From positions 6,882,001-6,946,000 of the forward strand of contig CM072886.1 of the NCBI GenBank assembly GCA_037013685.1: 64,000 bases of DNA, in the 5' to 3' direction. Made by a program: the position numbers and the translations under genes. Origin of the DNA: Acridotheres tristis. Lineage: Eukaryota > Chordata > Aves > Passeriformes > Sturnidae. Below, one piece after another: positions 23,897 to 37,974 of the stretch (positions are counted from its first letter, which is position 1; each line of letters starts with the position of its first letter). The notes under the pieces were generated by a model. The model ran no database searches. It was not told the DNA's origin and worked only from the letters and a program-made list of their open reading frames with translations.

Positions 23897-26800
23897 ACTG
23901 AGTGAGAGCCAAGCACTCTGTAGCTCTGTCAGAAAGCACACAGTGTGTTCAGTTGTGCAGGAAACTCATTCAGCTGAAATGTATCCAGCCACTAGTACAA
24001 ATTTCATCAAGATGGATTTTTTTAACCTCTTAAATCCCTTCTGATGTGTTTTAGGAAACTGAAAAGATATTGTGATAATGAGCTGTCTGTAAGGAGATGA
24101 TGTCTCTATGCCTGTATGGAGAATACCTTGGAGAAGAAAGGGACACATCTCCACTATCCAGACAACCTCTGGAAGAACAAATACAAACTCATCAGGGTCT
24201 GTCGTTCTTGTACTCACAGGTAGAGATCCAGCTCTCTACAGTCTCAATGGGGAAATTCAGAATAATAACCCAGGCCAGCCTCCCCCTCTGTAAACCATGG
24301 AAACCAAACTGTGTTTGTGACCACAATGTCCTAGGGATGCTCCATAGCTGCACACATCCCATAGATTTGGTAATATGAGTTGCAACCCTGCAAGGCTCTG
24401 ATGCAGCACAGACAATGTTGCAGAGGGTTAGGCAATCAAAAAGCTCTCAGAGCTGGAGAAGTTGCCTGGGTTACAGCTCAAAATCACACAAGTGCAAAAA
24501 TAAAATGTAGCAAAGAACTCATCGGGTCCACAAGTTTACAGAATTGGGAAGAAATGGGGATCAAATGCTAAAAGTATGGGATAAAAAAAGCAGTGTTTCA
24601 GTTTCCTGCTGTAGAAATGAAGGGATGAGAGATGCCTCGGGCAAAGCAGGCAGAGCACAGCCTTGCTCTGGCCAGGCAGCCTGTGGCAAAGGGATGGAGA
24701 CACCTGGATTCTGGTGGTCACATTCATGGCATGGCCAGGGAGGACAGTCCAGCAACACGGTAGCTCACACACTCCTGCATTTTTTTCAGCAACTCCTTCA
24801 TTTTTCCCTTTTTCCAGGAAGTGCAAGGCTCACCCATCCTGCATCCCCAGCTGTGGGACTCACTCAGCTGAGAGGGCTGCATTCACCACTGACCCCTTCT
24901 GCTGCTGCTCTCTCCACCCAGCAAGGAAAACACCTCCCTGTGGGAGCTCCTGGGGAGCTAAGGCTGGTCCATCCCAGCTCCTGAGATCTTTGTGCAGCCA
25001 CCAAGAGGAAGGTGGGTCACAGTGACCTGGAGGTTTTCTGCAGAGAGCTGCAGGGGGATGAGCTGTGCATGGAAGATGGAAAGGCTGCACAAGCCTGGAA
25101 GACATCAAAACTGAATTCTCCTGTTAATCAACACCTGCTCTTCTACCAACACATAAAATGCAACTGAAAATAGCATGAGAGCTGCTTCTCACAAAAACAC
25201 CCCAAGCTGTCCAATGAACCATGGCTCTGTGCCATGCTGGCATGTGCTAAATGCCTGGGGATGGGAAAAAAGGACAATAATCTCAGCAAACCATAAAAAA
25301 ACTCCAGTCTCTAAAGTAAATGCCCAAGGTGAAGCCTTGTCAAAGATTATAATTTGTATGTGAATCTAAGTTTCCCACATCTCTGAGTTTCCAAACTATG
25401 AATTCTCTCTTTCTTAATTCAGGTAAAAACAAGCAAGAGATCTGAAATGGTTTTTTGAGTGGACTTCGGGCCATAACGTGATAACCTGAAGAAGACCCTC
25501 CCTTGGTTTTTTTGAGTTTAACTCTGCACTATCCCAAATACACAGAAGCACTCCTTCCAACTCCCATCACTGTCTTGAGATCAGGAATTCAGCTATGGAC
25601 AGTGACAATCATTTTGGAAAGAGCTCCTCTTCTGAGAGCTGCTTCTCAGCCTAGAGAACACCCTTCTTGTTCCTCCTACCAGCCCTGTCTGGAAGGATCT
25701 GCAGGTCTGGAGGGTGAAGCTACAGCTGCAATCCCCAAAATATCAGATAAAATCACATGACATTGGATGCCATGCAGACCCAAGCATGTCTTCACTAACT
25801 CTGCACAAGGAAAAGGCTGTGAAAAGCCTTGATAGCTCTAAAATGGAAAAAAATTAGGACTGTCACCACAGAGGAAAAGCTTTGGTCCTCTTCTGCATTC
25901 AGCAGGTGGTACTAGAATTCTGCCCATGACTATGGTCCTAAAGAAAAGGGAAAAGCCTCAGTCATCTGCACATCATTCTGTTAATCCTCGTCCACATTCT
26001 GCTGCAAACATGAAGGGGTACAAGGCCTGTGCTCAGCAATCCAGCTCCTGTTGCTAAATTTGTGCTGGTACCCGACAGATGCCATAAACAATTGTGTCTG
26101 ATAGCACCCAAGTGAGCTCAGATGCAGGGCTGGGATTTGCATTACAGTTTTTAGCAGTTGTTCCAAAGACTGGTGCACTCATGAGCTGGTGCTTTTGGCT
26201 GATAATCACTGCACAGCTCTACCTGTTTAACAGGGATCCTGTTTGGGGATGAAACAGAAACCTCCCTGCTCGAAGAGCACAGGAGAGGTGTCATGTTTAT
26301 TAATGCCCAGTGGCTGCCACAGTAAAGGCGTCTGCAGACAATACCCACATTGGCTCTGCAAGAATGTATAACTAATGCATTTCTGAAGGGGATCTCGTGA
26401 AGCAGAAACCGTGAAGCCAAGAACAGATGGGAATCAAACTTTCACTCATGGCTGCATTTTGAAATTGAGAACAATTCCTAAAATAGAACAAAGAGATTGC
26501 AGAAGTAGAAATGCACAGTTTGTGGTTCTCCTGGTCATTAGTTTGGAACATTCAAGACTTCCCAGAATTGCATTCAATTTCAGTGATTGCTTGTCTTTTT
26601 TCTTTTTTATTTTTTTAATGAAAAGTGTGTAATTGTGAGAGAATAATTACAGCAGAGTTAATGTGAAGTGCTCAGTGAATCTTCTGTGTACCATCAAATA
26701 TGCTGAAGCAAAGTCTAGGTTTTTATCAATTACGAATGGGAGGAGTTTAGCCACAGTTCACCAGTACAGACAGCTCAAGGAGCAAGAGGAAGAGTTTACT

Positions 26801-27624
26801 CCTGGGAAGCATGGAACATCTTTTCCACATCCTGTTAGGTTCAACCAAAGAAGAAAATGTTGGAAGGAAACTCATCACTCACAGGAGGGAAGGTGAAGGT
26901 GGATGGAAGGGTTGACAAGAAAACAGGGCAATGATTCTGGAGAAAAAATGAACAAGAAATAAGCACGGTGGGAGGACGAAGGGAACCAGTTGTGAGTGTG
27001 ATGAATCTGTAGAAAGCAGGCAGGATGGTTTTGTTCATATTTTTTAATATCTGAGAAATCACTTTGTGGTTAGTTTAGTTCCTCTCCCTCCTTGTGAACT
27101 TTTCCTGCTTGTAGAACAAGAAGCAAAATTTTAAAAATAAGGTTCAAGCCTTGAATTTCACCCTACAGATGTGCCATGTGCATGATCAATGAACAGTGGC
27201 TCACACAGCTGATGTCCAAGCACAGATTTGGACAGGGAAGAGATTGCCTTAGCATCAGTCTCTCCCCTGTGTGCTGCTTGAGGAGCATGAAAACACCCTG
27301 GAAGAGAAATAAAGAACATGCCTAGGGCTGGAACAAGTTGGAAGGATCTTCCTGCTGATAAAAATTACATCTTAAATTGCCATTTCTGATGGCTTAAGCA
27401 AAGAGATGTTGAAAAGTGCATGAGAAGACCCCTTTGGGCAGTTCTGTGCCACCTGCCTGGGGGGTGACCCTGCCCTCAGGATGGACCATGGTCACTCTGG
27501 CTTCTGCACTGGCACTGCTGAGCTGCTGCTAAAACCATGAGCAGGGGAGAGAGAGCCAGGAGAGGGAATGCTGGAGAATGTCACAGTGATGGAAAATCAC
27601 TGCCTGAGCGAGCAGGAGTCTGCT

Positions 27625-27870
27625 CCTTATGCAAACCTGGAGAGGAAAAGGCCATTTCAGTACATCCCATATGCACTACAGAGCAATAAAGCTGCCTGGG
27701 CTCTAAGAGGAGATAAGAGCTCATCTTCTGGCTGATAACAGAATGATTGTGGGCTAATAGAGGGAAAATAATGGTAAAGGAATCAAAGAGAATGTGGGTT
27801 AAGTAACCAGGTAATACATCTAATGGAGATAAAAATGATGGAGACTAAAAGGGTTCATTGGCTGGGGGTT
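27625..27870. other. Candidate conserved non-coding element
   Basis: A repeat-free AT-rich block with an octamer-like TTATGCAAA near 27627, two GATAA cores (GGAGATAAGAG near 27710 and GCTGATAACAG near 27731) and TAAT cores (GGTAATACATCTAATGG near 27810). The clustering of GATA-type and POU-type words suggests a regulatory element, but this is inference from short motifs only. Confidence 0.25.
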
Positions 27871-28318
27871 TTTTAATATGTTCTTTATTAAAAATACAAA
27901 GATGAAAGACAGGCAGTACCTTTAACAAATGTGTGGCTGGAGTGCAAGAAACACAAGTTACACAACACCTTCTTTGGAGAGAAGGGATTTCTGTGCACAG
28001 GAACACTCATGTTTCATCCTCCTGGCCCCTCTGAGGTCCTGCCTGCACCTCTGTGACATCTCTCTTGGAGGTAACAGAAGCAGACTCCTGCCTGCTATTA
28101 ACCCTTTTGAACAGATTTAGACCAGTTGCTGGGCTTTGGATCTGTCTGTACCTGTAGCTATTCAGAAAGAGTAGGCAGAAGCCTGCATTATCCTGTTCTT
28201 TATCTCTGGTCTTTAATTCTTCTTCTGTCTTTATCTCTAAGATCTTCTGAAGTTCCAGGGAGCAGGTCTCTGACACAACTCTGATCTTTCACAGACTGTG
28301 ACAAAAACACCTCTTCCC

Positions 28319-28402
28319 TGACATGGTTTAGAGGTGAATTGGCAATGCTGGGTTAATGGTTGGACCCTAAGATCAGCCTAAACAATTCTGTGATTCTATG
28401 AA
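28319..28402 (+). mobile_element. CR1 LINE 3' terminus with internal deletion
   Basis: A sense CR1 terminus starting GACATGGTTTAGAGGTGAAT and passing through GCTGGGTTAATGGTTGGACC. It then skips the usual section between the GATC and the CAACC of the 3' UTR, about 20 bp, and resumes as AGCCTAAACAATTCTGTG with a second octamer ATTCTATG. The deletion is visible against other CR1 copies in the same window, for example the one at 21.8 kb. Confidence 0.8.
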
Positions 28403-29970
28403 AGGAAGGAGATCCTGATGGTTGAAAGCTCAGCTCCAACCTACTTCAGATCCACACACTTGTTGTGCAAATATTTTTCTAATGAGCTTACAACATCCAA
28501 ATCTTTCATCGTGCACCATCAGGGATAGGTTAAAGAGAGCACAGGGTCACAAGATGTTATAGGATGAACTGTTTTCTGTCTTCTCTTCCTTGTCAGAAGG
28601 GAAAATTGCAAATTCTGATTAAAAGAAATACATTGGACAAAATGCACTGGAGAGGGATGCCATGAGCCCACCCAAGCTGCTCCATCAGCCCCCTCCTCAA
28701 ATGGACAGGGAGGGAGAAAAATATAGCTAAAGAATGGAGATAAGTACAGGGAGCCATGTCTGCCATGGACAAAACAGACTGCTTGGAGAAATTAATTTAA
28801 TTTGTGACAATCAGAATGTGATAACAGGAAGTAAAGAAAAATCTAAAAGCACCTTCCCTCCACCAGTCCTTTCTACCTGGACTCAACTTCACTCTCCAGT
28901 CTTCAAACTCCTGTCCCTAAGCAGCACAGGGGACCAGCGGTTGGGGTTGTGCTCACATCTCCACTGCTCCTTGCTCCTCTCACCATCCACCTGCTGTAGC
29001 ACAGGGTCCCCCCATGGCAGAGAGTCCTTCAGGAGCTCCAGAGTGTCTCCTTCCCATGGGCTGCAGCTCTCCATGGCCTCATGGGGTCAGTCCTTCAGGC
29101 ACAGCCTGCCCCGGCCTGAGTCACCCACAGGGTCACAAAATCCTGCCAGCAAACCTGCTCCACCCTCCACAGGGCTCCTCTCTCCAGGAGCCTGCTCCAG
29201 CATCAGCTTCCCACAGAGTCACAGCCCCCTTCCACACCCATGTGCTCTGGTTTGGGGGTCTCCAGGGGGATCTCTACTCTCCCATAGACCTCCATGGGCT
29301 GCAGGGGCACAGCTGCCTCACCACAGGCTGCAGAGCAATCTCCTGCCTGTCCTTCTGCACTGATGGGCTTTGCAGAACTGCTGCTCTCACTTATTCTCAC
29401 TCCTCTCTCCCAGCTGTTGTTGCACAGCAGTATTTTTCCCCTCCTTTAATATGTTCTCACAGAGGCACAAGCACTGCCACTGATTGCCTCAGCCTTGGCC
29501 AGTGGGGGTGAGAAGGGGCAGATGTGAGAGAGCAGAGATGGAAAAGCAAAGGAAGATGAGAGGCACTGGCTCAATGCAAATGAGGAGGGGAAAATATCCT
29601 TGATATTGAATAGCAATCACAATATGAGGAGAGACAAAATACTACCTGTTACTGTAATCTGTGGATTTGTTTGCTTTCTACTTTGCATTGATTTTGGATT
29701 GTGTGAATCCAGTGACTTTAATATAGTAACTTGATTTGTAGTGGTGAAAGAAAGCAAAGAATCTGACCACATCTGCCAGAAACAAGCAAGGATCCTTTGG
29801 GGTTTACAGAAAAGATTTTGTTTCAGCTTAGTTATAAACAAAACTACAAGTTCCAATCCAGGTTTGGAATGCAGAATTTTTTTCAGGGAGTGACAAACGC
29901 TGTTCAGCTACTGCACAGTAGCATCAAGGAAACTGGAAAGTCACTTCCAAGAGGCAGAGGAGTTGTTTCA
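28403..29970. other. Non-genic sequence, no gene recognised
   Basis: Unique sequence. A 209-codon Ser/Pro-rich frame at 28734-29363 overlaps a 165-codon frame in another phase. The region is C-rich with few stops on that strand. It has no conserved domain or splice context, so I do not call it coding. Confidence 0.5.
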
Positions 29971-30072
29971 TTGAATCATAGAATAGTTGGAAGGTCCTTT
30001 AGTGCTCCTCTGGTCCAACCCCCCTGAAACAAGCAGGGACATCTCCAATGAGATCAGGTTGCTCAGCATGTT
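29971..30072 (-). mobile_element. CR1 LINE, 3' end, antisense
   Basis: A short antisense CR1 terminus. It begins TTGAATCATAGAATAGTTGG, then AAGGTCCTTTAGTGCTCCTC, and has the diagnostic GGTCCAACCCCCCTG near 30012. It continues AAACAAGCAGGGACATCTCC and is lost after about 30072. Confidence 0.88.
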
Positions 30073-33000
30073 TATTTGCAGCATGGCTGCACTTCTGTTC
30101 CTTGTGGTTGTGGCAGGGATCAGAAGATGACCTCCAAACAAAGCCCCCGAGCTCTGTTTTGTCCCACAAACTCAGCCTGCAGCACTCACACCCCAGTAGC
30201 TGCAGTGGCTCAGCCTCCACTGCCCTGTCCCTGCCCCTCCTGATCCTGCCTGGACCCATTTCTGCCTCCTCAGTGCCCTCTGTACCTCCAGTGCCCCACC
30301 TGGGGAGCACCACGGGCATTCCTGCAGGTGAGGGAAGGCAGGTGTGCAGCCCAGCCAGGAGCCAGCTGCACTCTGCTCTGCCCAGACAGCACCAGCATCT
30401 AATATCTACCTTCAGACACTTCATTAACCTTCCCCATCTAATCCCAGCTAAGCGGATTTCCCCTGATTCCCTGCCAGTCAATCAGCAGCTGGGTTTGTTG
30501 ACAGCCATAATGGCAGAAATGCCCATCTCTGTGCTTCAGACACCATGGCTGATCATTCCTTCCTCCTGGATGTTTTTCCTTTTGGCTTGTCCTGGTGCAA
30601 TTTGGAGCTAGTGAAATATTCCCCAGGTAATAAGACCCGGGACTGTCACCATCAAACCTGAGCTGATAAATGCCCCTCAGTCTGCAGGGGAATGTGAGTC
30701 ATTTGGAGGTTTGAGGTTGTGATTCTGTCCTCAGTTGACATCACTTACTAAGCCTCTCACTGAAGCCCACGGCAGCTCTTAGGAAGCCCATTACCTTCCC
30801 ATGATCCTGGAATCACTCAAAAACGAGCAAGGCTTGTGGAGCCTGGGAGCATTATGAGCATCTGTGAGGATCTCCAGCTGGAGCTGAGTTATCCTAAATA
30901 GCTGAAATACCCAAACTAATCCCCAGGAAAAGAGCAAGACGACAGTGTGACTCTCGATTTTGGAGAGAAGTCCAAGCAACCAGCAGCTGCCTGGGGACTG
31001 CAGCATCCCTCGTTTAGGGACTTCTCCCATGACAAGATGATTGTCCTGTAACTAAGCAGCCAGAGCCAGCCTGAGCTATGGAACTGCACTGAACTTTTCA
31101 GGTGTGACACCAAAAATAAAACCTGGCTGTGCCTCCATGCCAGTCCCTGCTGGCAGCTGTGTCAGCCCATGATTGAACCTCTGTGTCCCCATCAACAGCA
31201 CTGGGCCAGGGAAAGGTGCTGGTGATGGAGGAGAATGCACCAAAAAAACCTCTGCTCCCTGGGATGTGACTTCTCTCCCTGGTGAATGAAGCTTTTCCTG
31301 TGCCTGCACAAAACATAGCCCTGTGAATTGTTGTGTGCCCTTTGCAGGTACAAAGCTGCACAAACCAGCTGAGGGAGGGTGTTAGGAGCAGAGTAGCCCC
31401 AGTGTCAAGCAGCAGGAGGGAGAGTTTTCTGTGTTATGTGTAGCTGAGGTCATTTATCACATTGGAAGTGCCACACAAACGGGAGCAAATGAGTGGCTTG
31501 TTCAGTCTCTCGTGAAAAGGAGAAACCACTTCCAAACAAAGCAGCTGTGAAGCTTTTTTGTCTCCAGAAAGCTCATGGTGGGATGTAAATATCACTGTCA
31601 GTGTTTCTATGGTGCACGGGCATTGTGGTGGGGGAGAATACAGAGTTCCTATAAAACAAGATCTCAGGAAAAGCCTGAACACAGAAGCTGAACATGAGGA
31701 ATGATTTAGCCCCTCACAGCAAAGAGGAAATTATGGAATTTGTCTCTCATCTGCCTTCTCAGGTGGATGGTGCAAAACAATGCCACTGCCTGCACATCCT
31801 TGAAGCTCAAGCTGATGTTGAAGAACAGACTTTAGCATGGCTGCCCCCGTGGGCTGCTGTGTTACAGAGACATTCCAGGGGAGATAGATGGTTAAGGAAG
31901 AAGAAAATGGGTTTAATCTCAATATAGGATAGCTGAAATGTGCTTTGGTAAGACATTGACTCAGCTACATCCAGGAACAGATCTGTCAGCCCAAAACACT
32001 TGTGCTGCTGACCAGGAATTACCTTCTGTACTGATGCCTGGAAAAACACTAGTTCATTTATGTCCCATGGTTCTTGAGGACTTCTGATTGATTGAGTAAA
32101 TTAAAGCTGGCTGAATAATTCATTAAATAAACCATTTATTTGAAGAATTTCTCTCCTGTTTCGTTTGCAGATTGGAGTGTGGCACAAACAGCATCACACT
32201 GATTTGACATTATTTCTCAGCTACTTCCTACCCGTAATTGTAGCTCAGTCAGCAGTGCTGACAGCCCATTCCCATGCTCAGTAGCTGCAGTGCTGTCAGC
32301 AGGGAACATTTCTGGCTGGTTCCTGACAGCCTCAGCCCCAATGGAAGAGGAATTGAGGTTTTATCCAAGCCAAAGTCAATAGGATGATATAAGGAGCAGA
32401 GGAGAGGGATGAGTACAACAGCACCAGGTTCCCCACTGTGTGGGGTAAAGAAATCCTGTGACAGCTCTGTCTTTTGAAGAAGTTTTTCAGGGTCTTGATT
32501 TCATTATGGAAATCCACCCTGGGCTTCTGAACCCAAATATGTTGTTCACAGGGAGGGCAGCCTGCAAAGCACTCACTCACCTTCCTCCTGTGTCTGCACA
32601 GACCAGATTTATGGGTCACTGCCTGGACAACTGGGGGCTAAAGTCAGTCACTGTCCACTTCCCCTCCAGCCCTGACTCATTTTCAGGTGGAAAACCATGG
32701 AAAACCATCCTCCTTGCTATAGTCCTTGAGGAGCAGTGAGCCACTCTTGTCATGGCCAAGGAGAAATTGGGTTTCCCATGGAAATCATTGCACATATTCA
32801 CTTAAAACAACCGTTTCCAAATATCGTCCTGTTTATTTGTAAATACTCCTAACTCATGAGCATTCCTGTGAGCTGTCACTGCCTGAGACAGCCATGCAAA
32901 AGGTAACAACATAACCTGCTTTATAACAATGCACATTTGTTCAAGTCTTTGACTCTGCAGCATTTTCTAGTGTTTCTTCCACCTAGAGTTAAGATGGGAA

Positions 33001-36000
33001 GGGAACAAAGCAGGTAGAAATGGAAAAAGAAAACCCATCCCCAAATTCAGGATGTCTTCTGATTGTTGGTCCCTGTTGCTTTGCTAGTTTGTAAAAAGAC
33101 TAAGAAAGGAAATTAGGTGCCCACTTAATAAACATTTCTTTGGCCTTTCTATCTGAAAAGGACCATGATTTTTTTTACAATATGGGATATATGTTGAATA
33201 AATCTGCCATCATTTGTGTACCATGTCTTGGAGGTTTTATTACTTGGAGCATCCAACTTGCACTGAAATAAAGGTCAGGATCCTTTCAGTTCCATGTTCC
33301 CAATGGCACACAGCAAAGTCTTCAGCTCATCAGTGGTTTTAACTTCCTTTGCATACTTATTGTTATATCTTGTTATTTTAAGAGAAGAAAAATCCACTTT
33401 CAAAAGAATGTTTCAATATTGATAGAAGCACAGGCACAGCTTTGTTGAGCTAGCTTCTGCCTAACAATATTCAGTGTATTTTTTCAAGAATTAACTTGAT
33501 GGATTTTTTTTTTCTCCCCTTGGTTTAGCAATCCTGAAATCAATGGGATCACAGAAGTGGAAAGCAAGCTTCAAGATAATGAAGAATATTTGGCATCTTT
33601 GTTAAGAACACAGACTTGCCAGCCACAAAAGGCTCATTCTGAAATTCAAAGCATTGGGTTTGCTGGCTAGCAGTGGAAGGAATATTGGAATATTGACTCT
33701 GTTTACTTATACATGAAGATCACCTGCACTGCAGGATAAAAGCACAGAAGATAGCATGGGAGCTAGTCTCTAGAATTACCCAGATTCTCTTGAAAATCTA
33801 CTTAGACTCTCCCAATATGAAGTTTCTATGTGTGGGACTGAATTTTGTCTTGTGAGAGCACAATAAAAGTGAAATAGAATCCTATGTTTTGGGGGGGGAA
33901 ATCTTAGGTCGAGTGTAGATGTGAAGGAGTTGAAAGCCCATCCTAACAAAAGCTTCTTGGAATCCAGATATTTTCTTTCATCTCACCATAAACTCATTTA
34001 CTCTATTTTAGGAGCTGGGACATGCTACTGGTATGTAGCTTTCCTCTCAACACACAAAGTGAACATTCTCAGAAATCTACCTAAGCATTAATCAACCATT
34101 CAGTGGGACAGATATGTTTTCTAATAATAATAGTAATTACCTCTAACAGCCCTTGAAAGTTAGACTGTTGCTTACCAGGAATAAACAGAAACAGGAGTTT
34201 TTTCAGGTTATAAAGCCAGGCTGCTGCTGTGCTCACAGAACCAGCAAAGTTCTGCAAAGGTCTCTTATTGGTCAGAGCTCCCAAAAAGATTATTTAACTG
34301 AGGGTATTTCTACAAGACACAGGAAAGAAGAAGGATGGCAGGTGTAGAAATATAAGCCAGCCTTTGAAAAGTGGATCAACTGATAATGAATCATTGCTAA
34401 TTAGTTCATGTTTATTTAGATTTTGTTACTAGGGTAGAGAAATAACTTAGACTCTGTCATCTCTGATGGCCTTGGGGAATAAACTACCAATGTATCCATA
34501 AATTAACCCAGAAGGAGTTATGCAGCAACAGCATAACCATATCTTCCTCCCTCTCAGGCACGAAGACACAGACGTGGTCTGACACCTCCATCCTCTCACC
34601 CACTAGCCTGGTATGTATAAATACAGAAAATGGGTGCTCCAAAGCAGGGTGCAAAGCTAATCTAAACCTCAGTCATTACCAGAAATGTGTACTAAGCTTT
34701 CTTTAATTCAAATGAAGCAAAAGAATGTTTTCAGGGGAGCTGCAGACATACCATGACAGGTCTTCCCAATGCAAATCCTCAGTGTGACTGAAATCTCAGC
34801 ACAGCTCAGATTTACAGCCAAAAAGGGTTGCTTACACTCCAGGCTCAGGAAAAGTCTGTTGAAGAAAGTCAATCTTTTTTACATCTGATCCACTCAGTTA
34901 CTCAGTCTTTAGGATTCCAAGGGCAAAATAGAAATAAACTTCTTCAATCATCCTCAAACCCAGACCTGCTTCTGTGTGGGGCACACAGCAAAGTTCCCTA
35001 AACCTTAAATCCCAAAGCCACCCTTCCCTTTCTTCCTTATATTACCTGGTTTTAGTCACTCTGGTCCCTCCAAGAAGCACCCTCATCCATCCCAGACACC
35101 ATCCTACCAAGTGCTTGATACACACAAACAGGAATGGGGAAAAGAAATGTCATCTTGGGTAAAAAATCCCAAACCCAGTAACAAAAGAAATTATTAAGAA
35201 CTACACAAATAAATTAACATGTAAATAGACAGTGTTAAGACCCACAATATAAAAATGTACAGTTCAATCCAGGTCACTTGAAACCAGTAGAACTTTTGTC
35301 ACTGGTGTGCATTGGATACAAAGGTTCTGTTTCTGACATTGTTTTGCTGCCCTGAAGACAGTGGTAAAATCTTCATTAACCTTTTGGTGGGCTCTCAGTT
35401 GGGCTGTAGTCATTGCTGCAAATTATTTGTCATATAAAAGTTAAAAAAAACAAAGTTAGAGCCTTTTTTGTTCAAGCCTTTTGGACATCTGAAAACTACA
35501 ACCAATGTTTCTAATCTGTGGCAATGGGTGCCAGGGGTAAAATAAGCACAAGTCTGAGTTACAGCATAGCATCTGCCTTGGCTGCTCCACCACCAGGCTA
35601 AGTCCACTCCCAGAAAGAAAGGCAGGTGAGAGAAGTGAAAATGAGGGCTCCAGACTGGGGCTGTGCATCCCTTGGAGTTCAGCTCTGCTGGAAAACTTGC
35701 CCCAGTTTGTTGTGCAAAACCTCCTCCTACGCCCCAGTTATTTTCCATTTGATTCCCAGCAACACTCAATTGCAATAATCCATTCCATGGGGAGAAAAAG
35801 AAAAAGACAAGAATTTTAAAAATGCAGCCCTTGTGCCTTGTCTTTGTCTGAAAACTCCTCTATTTGAGTGGCCCTTTGGCAGTGCCAGAGCTTTGTGCAT
35901 CTCCTGCCAAAGACAGCTCTGCTCGGGAAGCGTTGGGATGTCAGGTTGGGGATATTAAGTGGAGATTTGCACGTCACTGTGAATTTGCACTTTTCTGGGC

Positions 36001-37974
36001 TTGCAGGCACCTTCAGGTGGCTGTGGGAGGAATTTTTTTTCCAGTGAGAAGTAAGCACAGAGGTGTTGGCCTCTCTGGGAGATGGAAAGCAGTTAACTTC
36101 GGAGCTAATTACAGGGAGGCTGATGGATGCTGACAGATGTATTGTCCTGGCCAAGGGCCTGTGATGGTTCTGCCACGAGACAGGGAGCAAAGCCTCTCTC
36201 CTCCTCTCAGCAGGCCCATGGCACCAGGGAGGAAGGAGACAAGGATGTCAGGACTTCTAATTATACACCAGGAACCTGCGAAATTGGAGCATTAGAAGTG
36301 TTAGTTACAAATGATGCCCTGAGGTGCTGCAGTGGAGCAGCAGGAGAAGGAAGAGCTCAGTGGTGGGAGAGAGGGGCTGGAGAGGAGATCTCCTGCTCAT
36401 CCTCATGCAGGGGCTTCTTTCCAGGGATGCACAGAACACATGTGCAGTTATATATCTACAAAAACCCTGCCTGCATTGTAATCTGAGGTGTGTTTCCAAA
36501 AGCAGTTTTAAACCCAGTTTAAAGCCACTTCTGTTGAAAACACTGTCAGTGTGGTCTGTCCATCAGTCATCCTCCAGCCTGGAGAAAGCTGCTTTCCTAT
36601 AAAAAATGGAATGGACATTTTTGTTGTTTCCCAACTCTGCACACACACTGCATCCACACACAGGCAAGAGCAATCACCAGGATGTGCCCAGCTTCAGGAA
36701 AATGAGATACAGCCATGCTCATGCTCTGCTCATGTAGCAGAAGTACTTGTTCCAGCAAGCTCAGAGTTGCAGGGTGAAATAGGACCTTGTAATAAAATTG
36801 CCATTATGCATGGAAGGACAGAGGATGAGAAATCACAATAAAAATTGTCTATTCTAATGAGAAAAAGGTTGTATGGTGATGAGCAAGGAAAGGTATTTCA
36901 AAGGAAGGAAAACAATACCTTGTGCAAATTGCATGAAGCTGATGTTTGCTTTAGAGGGAGCAGAGGCCAAGGCCTGACAGTTTCATCAGAGAAATTGGTT
37001 AGGAAATGACCAGGGGAACATAATTCATTGTTCAAATGTCAAGCTGCTCATATCTAGAGAGAGAAGAGTGTGCATTCATCAGCAGCAGTAGCACACACCT
37101 CAAAAGAGTATGAGAGAAACCAAAAAATTCATCACAGATCTGCCATGACTCAGATACCCCTGGTGCTCGGGCTGAAGATGCACAGGAGAGGAAGAGTCAT
37201 ACCACATTTCCCAGGAAAGTGCAGTGATGGGCAAATACTGAGTGTGATATAAGCCTGACAGAAGAGAAAACAAAGCTTTTCCCAGCTATTGGGCTGTGCA
37301 TGATCTCAGCACAGCAATAAGCAAGAGATCCATCTGTAGTAACTGGAGATATTGAATTGGGGCAGCCACGAGCAGACAGGAGCATTCAATCTAAGGGGTC
37401 AAGGGAATACTGCTAAAGTAGTTTATTTTGCAGGCAACAATAGATTAAGACAGATTTGCAGGGAAAAAATTCTATTGAAAGCATCTTTTCTTTAAAAGAA
37501 CAAGTACTAGCTTTTAGGTAGAAAACAAACACAGCTAAGGGAACAGTGGGAAAATATATACTGTGTCAAAAATAAACATGTTTTTTGTGATTTGTCTAGA
37601 GGAAAGTAGAAGAGGAAGGGAATTCCTGCAGCAGAATTGCACACAAGGTTTTTTGGAAAAAAATTGTGTAAGAAAAGACTTCTTGCATGGCCTTTTGGTT
37701 CAAGACTCTTGTTATTTCATATTATTGTCTAAAAGCCACATGTTGATCACAGAGGTCTTGTTCACATCAAGGGATTCTGAAGTTGAAGCACAAAACTAGA
37801 ATGTCAGAGGTGAGCTACAAATCTTAGATTTGGAGGCATCTAATTTTTGCTTTGAATCGGTGTAAGTGGTGAACAGACCCATTCTGCTTTATCAGACCTG
37901 CCACACCCAGGCTGAACTGCTTTGAGTATTTATGAATTGAACCTTAGGAAGTCAATCCAGGTCCAAATTCAAAT
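30073..37974. other. Non-genic sequence, no gene recognised
   Basis: About 7.9 kb of unique sequence, AT-rich from 32.8 to 35.4 kb. A 187-codon frame at 30048-30611 overlaps a 160-codon frame on the opposite strand; neither shows a domain. Noted within: a 7+1+7 inverted repeat of Maf-type half-sites at 32248-32262, and a repeat-free block at about 35870-36250 that may be constrained. No repeats of known family were seen. Confidence 0.55.
35870..36250. other. Candidate conserved non-coding element
   Basis: A repeat-free block with preserved CpGs (CTCGGGAAGCGTTGGG near 35922, TGCACGTCACTG near 35969, TTCGGAGCTAATTACAGG near 36098) and a TGACAG MEIS-type core near 36131. Its even base composition and retained CpGs stand out from the decayed sequence around it. 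No reading frame of interest is present. This is inference from texture only. Confidence 0.25.

Larger units (their letters stand above)
22113..28318. other. Non-genic sequence with one tiny CR1 tail
   Basis: About 6.2 kb with no supported gene. The only repeat is a CR1 tail remnant near 23.87 kb, listed separately. A perfect 14-bp palindrome TTTTCAATTGAAAA occurs at 22406-22419. The block at about 27625-27870 is AT-rich with GATAA and octamer-like motifs and is listed separately. Frames of 146-166 codons at 22.3-22.8 and 24.5-25.0 kb have no recognisable domain. Confidence 0.55.
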
